A DNA stretch of 8,634 nt from the NCBI GenBank assembly GCA_019310865.1, contig JAFDDL010000325.1, positions 1 through 8,634 on the forward strand, read 5' to 3'. Both the position numbers and the translations under genes were made by a program. Positions 5,618 through 8,634 of the stretch are shown in pieces. The stretch is from Deltaproteobacteria bacterium (GTDB lineage Bacteria; Desulfobacterota; Desulfobacteria; Desulfobacterales; JAFDDL01). Under the pieces are notes generated by a model. The model made no database searches. It was not told the DNA's origin and worked only from the letters and a program-made list of their open reading frames with translations. How positions within the stretch are numbered: the first letter of the stretch is position 1; each line of letters opens with the position of its first letter.

Positions 5618-6640
5618 AAAAGCGCCGTCAAAGTGGGGCCAAAAAAAGCTGCGGAAATAGCAGGTGTTCATTTCACCACGGTGTATGACTGGAAAGCCAA
5701 ATTGGATGCCCTTGGCAAAGAAGCTTTTCTGGCACATCAGCCATCTTACCCGGGGCGCGGAATCAAGCAGATTTCTCCTGAAAAGGAAGCCGCCGTGCTC
5801 GAGTGCTGGAAAGCCCATCCAGGCTTTGGCCCCGGCCAGGTCCGGGGGCAGCTTCGTCGTCAAGGGGTCACCGTGTCCATTCGCAGTGTCCGAAAACTCA
5901 TGAAGGCCAACGGGTATGTGGCGCGTGAAAAAAAGTCGAGCAAAGCGCCAGTCAACCGGTTTGAAGCCCGCCGTCCATTGGAACTTGCGCAGATGGATAT
6001 CCTGGAATTTTTCATCAATAAGCTCAAGATATACCTGATTTTGCTGATGGATGATTTTTCCAGGTTCATCCTCGGCTGGCGGCTGCTGGACGAGACATCC
6101 ATCGATGCGGTAACCGGTGTTGTGAGCGATGCCATAGACCGCTACGGTAAAATGGAGGAGCTGCTGACCGACCGCGGTTTTGTGTTTTATTCATGGCGCG
6201 GGATCAACCGTTTTGAAAAGTACCTGGAACATGAACGCATCGATCATACCCACGCGCGCGCCCATCACCCGCAGACTCTCGGCAAGGTGGAGGCGTTGAA
6301 CCGTCGCATCAAGCACGAACTGATCGATCAACAGCGGTTCTTGAATTTGCACGAGGCGCAAAGGGCAATGGAAAACTGGATCGAACAATACAATTATCGT
6401 CGTGCTCACCAGGGGATCGGCGGCTTTTTGGTGCCGGCCGAGCGTTTTCACGGCCAGGCGGAAAAAGCCCTGAGTGCCATTGCCGGGGGGATCGACATAA
6501 GCGGTCAGGGTTGCTATATGTCTCCAGATGCTGAACGAAGTGTTATCAGCCTTTCGCTGAGCCCGGAAGGCCGGATTACCTTATACCTTTTGGGACAGCC
6601 CATCGAATTACCTGGAGGTGTTCTATGCCGGAAGACTTAA
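5615..6640 (+). CDS. DDE transposase A (IS3/IS481-like integrase core)
   Basis: The frame from GTG 5615 gives 341 residues; with the probable frameshifted start at ATG 5583 it is 352. The protein should cut and join the element's ends. A helix-turn-helix covers about residues 1-30 (KKAAEIAGVHFTTVYDWKAKL). A second HTH-like region follows (about 55-100, with GFGPGQVRGQLRRQG and SVRKLMKANGY), then the RNase-H-fold catalytic core. The acidic triad is Asp128 (LAQMDILEF), Asp186 (LLTDRGFVF) and Glu226 (HPQTLGKVEALNR), spaced D-57-D-39-E, with the usual HPQT-GK-E signature. The region around 248-268 (MENWIEQYNYRRAHQGIGG) is the typical NYxRxHxG tail of these integrases. No frame disruption is seen inside the body, so it may be active. 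Its last codons overlap the next gene by 16 bp, implying translational coupling. Its own expression appears gated by a hairpin and an A7 slippery run. Confidence 0.88.
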   Translation: MKSAVKVGPKKAAEIAGVHFTTVYDWKAKLDALGKEAFLAHQPSYPGRGIKQISPEKEAAVLECWKAHPGFGPGQVRGQLRRQGVTVSIRSVRKLMKANGYVAREKKSSKAPVNRFEARRPLELAQMDILEFFINKLKIYLILLMDDFSRFILGWRLLDETSIDAVTGVVSDAIDRYGKMEELLTDRGFVFYSWRGINRFEKYLEHERIDHTHARAHHPQTLGKVEALNRRIKHELIDQQRFLNLHEAQRAMENWIEQYNYRRAHQGIGGFLVPAERFHGQAEKALSAIAGGIDISGQGCYMSPDAERSVISLSLSPEGRITLYLLGQPIELPGGVLCRKT

Positions 6641-6981
6641 CCGCCGAAGAGGTGGCCATCATGATCCGCGCGCGGCGGTTGTTAAAGGCCAAGGGCCTTT
6701 CACCGGATACGGATGTTAAAAGCCTTTGCCGGAAGGCCGGCATATCACGAAAGACCGGCTACCAATGGGAGAAACAGCTCGATTTGTCCCACCGCGACGA
6801 GCAGGCGCTTCGCCGTGAGCATGAGCAGCTCAAGGCAGAACATGAGCAGCTCAAGAAAGATTACAGCGACGTCAGGTGGGAAAACGAAGGGCGAAAGGTC
6901 GCCTGGGACATCCACGAGGTGGATAAGTTTCTGGCTGAAAAAAAAAACATTATGGCCAGAGGCAAAAAGAAAAAGCGGTAA
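6625..6981 (+). CDS. Small HTH plus coiled-coil transposase subunit (OrfA-like)
   Basis: This 118-residue protein starts at ATG 6625 behind GGAGGT, inside the end of transposase A. Residues 31-51 (VKSLCRKAGISRKTGYQWEKQ) form a helix-turn-helix. Residues 57-107 are a charged, heptad-patterned helix with the direct repeat HEQLKAEHEQLK, as in the leucine zipper of IS3-family OrfA proteins. The tail ARGKKKKR is strongly basic. Expected role: recognise the element's ends and multimerise. A run of ten A (6938-6947) lies near the 3' end of the gene in a phase allowing a -1 shift into the frame of the second transposase, so the same N-terminus could also head a ~622-residue fusion. Alone it would be a regulator or DNA-binding partner. 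No catalytic motif is present. Confidence 0.75.
   Translation: MPEDLTAEEVAIMIRARRLLKAKGLSPDTDVKSLCRKAGISRKTGYQWEKQLDLSHRDEQALRREHEQLKAEHEQLKKDYSDVRWENEGRKVAWDIHEVDKFLAEKKNIMARGKKKKR
6820..6855 (+). repeat. 21-bp-period direct repeat encoding one coiled-coil heptad
   Basis: CATGAGCAGCTCAAG occurs at 6820-6834 and again at 6841-6855, a period of 21 bp or exactly seven codons (HEQLK-AE). This looks like a recent duplication of one heptad within the zipper of the small HTH protein. Confidence 0.6.
6938..6947 (+). other. A10 slippery run, possible -1 frameshift fusing the HTH protein to transposase B
   Basis: The HTH gene reads GAA AAA AAA AAC here, placing an A-AAA-AAA heptamer in the right phase. 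A -1 shift after the second AAA reads AAA CAT TAT and continues without a stop from 6945 through 7029 to TAA 8490-8492, giving 107 + 515 = 622 residues. The second transposase frame is closed just upstream by TGA at 6936-6938, so its open reading begins precisely at the A-run. Runs of this length also promote transcriptional slippage, which would have the same effect. Confidence 0.5.
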
Positions 6982-7028
6982 GCTTTTTTCGGACTGATGA
7001 CCGGCCGGCAAGGCAGGCCGCTTGGATA

Positions 7029-8492
7029 ATGGTTGTGCCGGTGAGCACCTTGACAGGTTGGGACAAATGCTTTGACGAGAACTTGAAGCCCGTGGTGATG
7101 CCGGATAACCGAGGCAAGAGCGGCAAGGTTACCGTCGAGATGGTGCGCCGCATCGTTGAGAGAGCCAAGGCATACCAACCCCGGCGGATCCGGCTCAAAC
7201 AATTTGCCGCTGATCTCAAACAACATGAGGACATTGAAGTGGGAGTCAAAACCATCGAAGAGATCCTGATCGCCAATGATCTTTACAAGGCCCGGACGCG
7301 TAAAAAGCGCCCCAAGTATTACCAGAGCCTTCGCCAGCAGTTTCCCAACGGTCTTTTGAGCATAGACGGCAGCGACATGGTCGTATGGCTCGGTGAAACA
7401 CCCTACCGGTTCAATATGGAACTGACAGTGGATGTGGCCAGCTTCGCCCATACGGCATTCAGTGTCGCCGACAGCGAAACCGCCGAAGAGGTCATCAAGG
7501 TACTCGAAATGCATCGCAAAGATTGGGGTGTTCCAGTCGGTATCCTGAGTGACAGTGGAAGCGCCAATCTCAGCGAAGCAGTCAAGGACTACATGAAAGA
7601 TCTGGGGATCGAACCGGTGCCGGTAGGTCCCGGAAATCCGAAGGGCAACGGGACAGACGAAGGCGCCTTCAGCCATATGAAAAGGGCGCTGGGGCGCATC
7701 CATCTCGATGTTTCATCCCCTAAGGCCCTGGCGAAAAGCGTGCTGGAAGCGCTGGTGTCGGTTTACATACATATGCGCAATCGTCTTTGCGCGTGTGGAC
7801 GAACGGCGCCCCCTGGCCAACACATGAAAACGCCCGTCTCGGCAGAAAACAGAGATGCCGATCGTCGTCGGCTTAAAGATCATGTGGCGGCAAAGGCCGC
7901 CGGAGAGCAAGACCAGGTGAAACTCGATCGCCTGTATTGGGTTATCCGCCATTACGGACTTGAGGTGACACCCGATGAACTTAAGCGCGCTGAGCGAACC
8001 ATCAAAGGCTATGAGCTTGAAGCCATCCGGTTGACGGAAACGGCGTTTTTAAAAGCCACTCAACGCAAAGCCGAACGCCGTAGTCTTCCTTATTTCTTTG
8101 GCATAATAAAAAATATCCAGCAGCAGCGCGATGATGATGCCAAAAGAGACTATTGCCGGCAGCGTTACAACCACGAGGCGATGCTTCGACTCGAGCGACA
8201 AAAGAATGAACAGCCGAAACCAGCCTCGATCGATAACGTCCTTGGGATGCTGGAAAAGGCCGTGAGCGTCAATGTACGATTTGTCAAAAAGCTTGCTATC
8301 AGAAAGGCCCGGCAATGGACACTTGAGATGATAGCATCGTGTAGTTATTTAGGACCGATCAAAAAGAAAGTTGAAGACGCCTTGGGCAACCGCAAACATC
8401 TGTCGATTGAGCAGAGAGAAAATGCATGGGAACTGTTCTGTCAGTTCCTGAAAACCAATGAACAGGAGAGCCGTGTTACCCTCTCTTTATAA
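7029..8492 (+). CDS. DDE transposase B (DD35E) with long C-terminal extension
   Basis: This 487-residue second recombinase starts at ATG 7029, 47 bp after the HTH gene. Residues 34-85 (VTVEMVRRIVERAKAY to TIEEILIANDLY) look like the HTH/linker that precedes a retroviral-type integrase core. The triad is Asp113 (LLSIDGSDMV), Asp175 (GILSDSGSAN) and Glu211 (GNPKGNGTDEGAFSHMKR), with exactly 35 residues between the last two. About 245 further residues (roughly 243-487) are rich in Lys, Arg and Glu, probably helical, and carry no motif I recognise; they may bind DNA or the partner transposase. No proper Shine-Dalgarno precedes the ATG, and the frame stays open back to the A10 run, so it is probably made as a -1 fusion with the 118-residue HTH protein. 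The last codons (VTLSL) overlap the right inverted repeat. It is not a close copy of transposase A. The frame is intact. Confidence 0.85.
   Translation: MVVPVSTLTGWDKCFDENLKPVVMPDNRGKSGKVTVEMVRRIVERAKAYQPRRIRLKQFAADLKQHEDIEVGVKTIEEILIANDLYKARTRKKRPKYYQSLRQQFPNGLLSIDGSDMVVWLGETPYRFNMELTVDVASFAHTAFSVADSETAEEVIKVLEMHRKDWGVPVGILSDSGSANLSEAVKDYMKDLGIEPVPVGPGNPKGNGTDEGAFSHMKRALGRIHLDVSSPKALAKSVLEALVSVYIHMRNRLCACGRTAPPGQHMKTPVSAENRDADRRRLKDHVAAKAAGEQDQVKLDRLYWVIRHYGLEVTPDELKRAERTIKGYELEAIRLTETAFLKATQRKAERRSLPYFFGIIKNIQQQRDDDAKRDYCRQRYNHEAMLRLERQKNEQPKPASIDNVLGMLEKAVSVNVRFVKKLAIRKARQWTLEMIASCSYLGPIKKKVEDALGNRKHLSIEQRENAWELFCQFLKTNEQESRVTLSL
8429..8448 (+). repeat. 7-bp perfect hairpin near the right end of the element
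   Basis: GGAACTG (8429-8435) and CAGTTCC (8442-8448) form a perfect stem with a 6-base loop, 25 bp inside the right inverted repeat and within the transposase B gene. It could help transposase recognition or be chance. Confidence 0.3.
8473..8482 (-). repeat. Right terminal inverted repeat
   Basis: GTGTTACCCT is the exact reverse complement of the left repeat at 5542-5551. It overlaps the last sense codons of transposase B, so coding and end-recognition constraints coincide here. Confidence 0.7.
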
Positions 8493-8589
8493 TTTTGTTC
8501 GAATTTTATTGTCCTATTACAGCCTTATCAGTTTCTAATGCCCGCTGTGTGAGGGCCGATTATCCTGACCTATCCTATAGGAGAAAAGT

Positions 8590-8634
8590 ATGCGTCGCTT
8601 ACTGTTATTGTTTTTTATGCTCCCTGTTCTCATT
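8590..8634 (+). CDS. Start of a probable secreted or membrane protein, partial
   Basis: ATG 8590 follows AGGAG (8579-8583) by 6 bases and reads MRRLLLLFFMLPVLI to the window edge. Two arginines followed by an unbroken run of Leu, Phe, Met and Ile are typical of the n- and h-regions of a signal peptide. The cleavage site and mature protein lie outside, so function is unknown. The Shine-Dalgarno is embedded in a perfect 10-bp palindrome, TCCTATAGGA (8573-8582), and TATCCT also occurs 10 bp earlier (8561-8566), which could be an operator. The gene lies just right of the mobile element, which may have inserted into its upstream region. Confidence 0.55.
   Translation, partial: MRRLLLLFFMLPVLI

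Larger units (their letters stand above)
5542..8482 (+). mobile_element. Three-gene insertion element with two DDE transposases
   Basis: The unit is bounded by a perfect 10-bp inverted repeat: AGGGTAACAC at 5542-5551 and GTGTTACCCT at 8473-8482. Inside are a 341-352 residue DDE transposase, a 118-residue HTH/coiled-coil protein overlapping it by 16 bp, and a 487-residue second DD35E transposase, all on the + strand with no cargo genes. Imperfect similarity continues outward on both sides (for example AATTC and ACAAA boxes), so the true tips may be nearer 5506 (TGTGATA) and 8521 (TATTACA), about 3.0 kb. No clear target-site duplication was found at either boundary. Gene organisation superficially recalls IS66 (three coupled genes), but the proteins look IS3/IS481-like. 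I cannot assign a named IS family. Confidence 0.75.

Noticed and set aside
6995..7020. CGGCC/GGCCG hairpin after the A10 run as a frameshift stimulator or terminator
   Set aside because: The 5-bp stem starts about 55 bases after the run, beyond the usual distance for a stimulator, and has no following T-run for a terminator.
6861..7703. Minus-strand 280-residue open frame opposite the HTH gene and transposase B
   Set aside because: It is antisense to the catalytic core of transposase B, has no ribosome-binding site, and its translation shows no known motif.
5542..8482. IS66 or IS21 membership of the element
   Set aside because: Three coupled genes recall IS66, but the small protein is an HTH plus coiled coil rather than an IS66 TnpB, and there are two DDE enzymes; no IstB/AAA ATPase is present, which excludes IS21.
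1..8634. CRISPR array, tRNA, rRNA or riboswitch
   Set aside because: No regularly spaced repeats, cloverleaf-like segments or recognisable RNA consensus were seen on either strand.

Overview
The window looks like accessory DNA from a GC-rich bacterium. The gene set (a short-spaced hydrolase / amidohydrolase / acyl-CoA ligase operon ending in an HMG-CoA-synthase-like start) and the coding style would fit a metabolically versatile, sulfate-reducer-like Desulfobacterota lineage, but no rRNA or marker gene fixes the taxon and this is only an inference.

Left half (1-4778, all + strand): a catabolic-looking gene run. It starts with the C-terminal end of a CocE/NonD-type hydrolase. Next comes an internally deleted, stop-interrupted remnant of an alpha/beta hydrolase (399-614). 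Then follow a complete metal-dependent amidohydrolase (719-1972), a complete acyl-CoA ligase (2027-3565), a complete alpha/beta hydrolase that is a paralogue of the remnant (3685-4581), and the first ~31 codons of an HMG-CoA-synthase-like protein (4629-4778), cut off at a G-rich tract. The intact genes each have a good Shine-Dalgarno and gaps of 50-120 bp, so they are probably co-transcribed. A plausible joint role is hydrolysing ester or amide bonds and activating the released acid as a CoA thioester; the substrate cannot be read from the sequence.

Middle (4779-5541): a zone of debris. It holds an 11-bp inverted repeat spaced ~70 bp apart, a minus-strand chimeric ORF joining the end of a DUF4143-type ATPase to a winged-helix domain, and ~220 bp with no recognisable gene.

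Right half (about 5506/5542 to 8482/8521): one mobile element bounded by a 10-bp perfect terminal inverted repeat (AGGGTAACAC) that extends outward imperfectly. It carries three tightly packed + strand genes: a DDE transposase, a small helix-turn-helix/coiled-coil protein, and a second, unrelated-looking DD35E transposase with a long C-terminal extension. Two A-runs, each in a canonical A-AAA-AAA phase, sit where a -1 frameshift would (i) join a well-placed ATG and ribosome-binding site to the first transposase and (ii) fuse the HTH/coiled-coil protein to the second transposase in IS3 OrfAB fashion. The left inverted repeat can also fold back over the ribosome-binding site and start codon of the first gene. 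This two-transposase, double-frameshift element is the most interesting part of the window.

At the right edge (8590-8634) a new gene begins with a signal-peptide-like N-terminus and runs out of the window.
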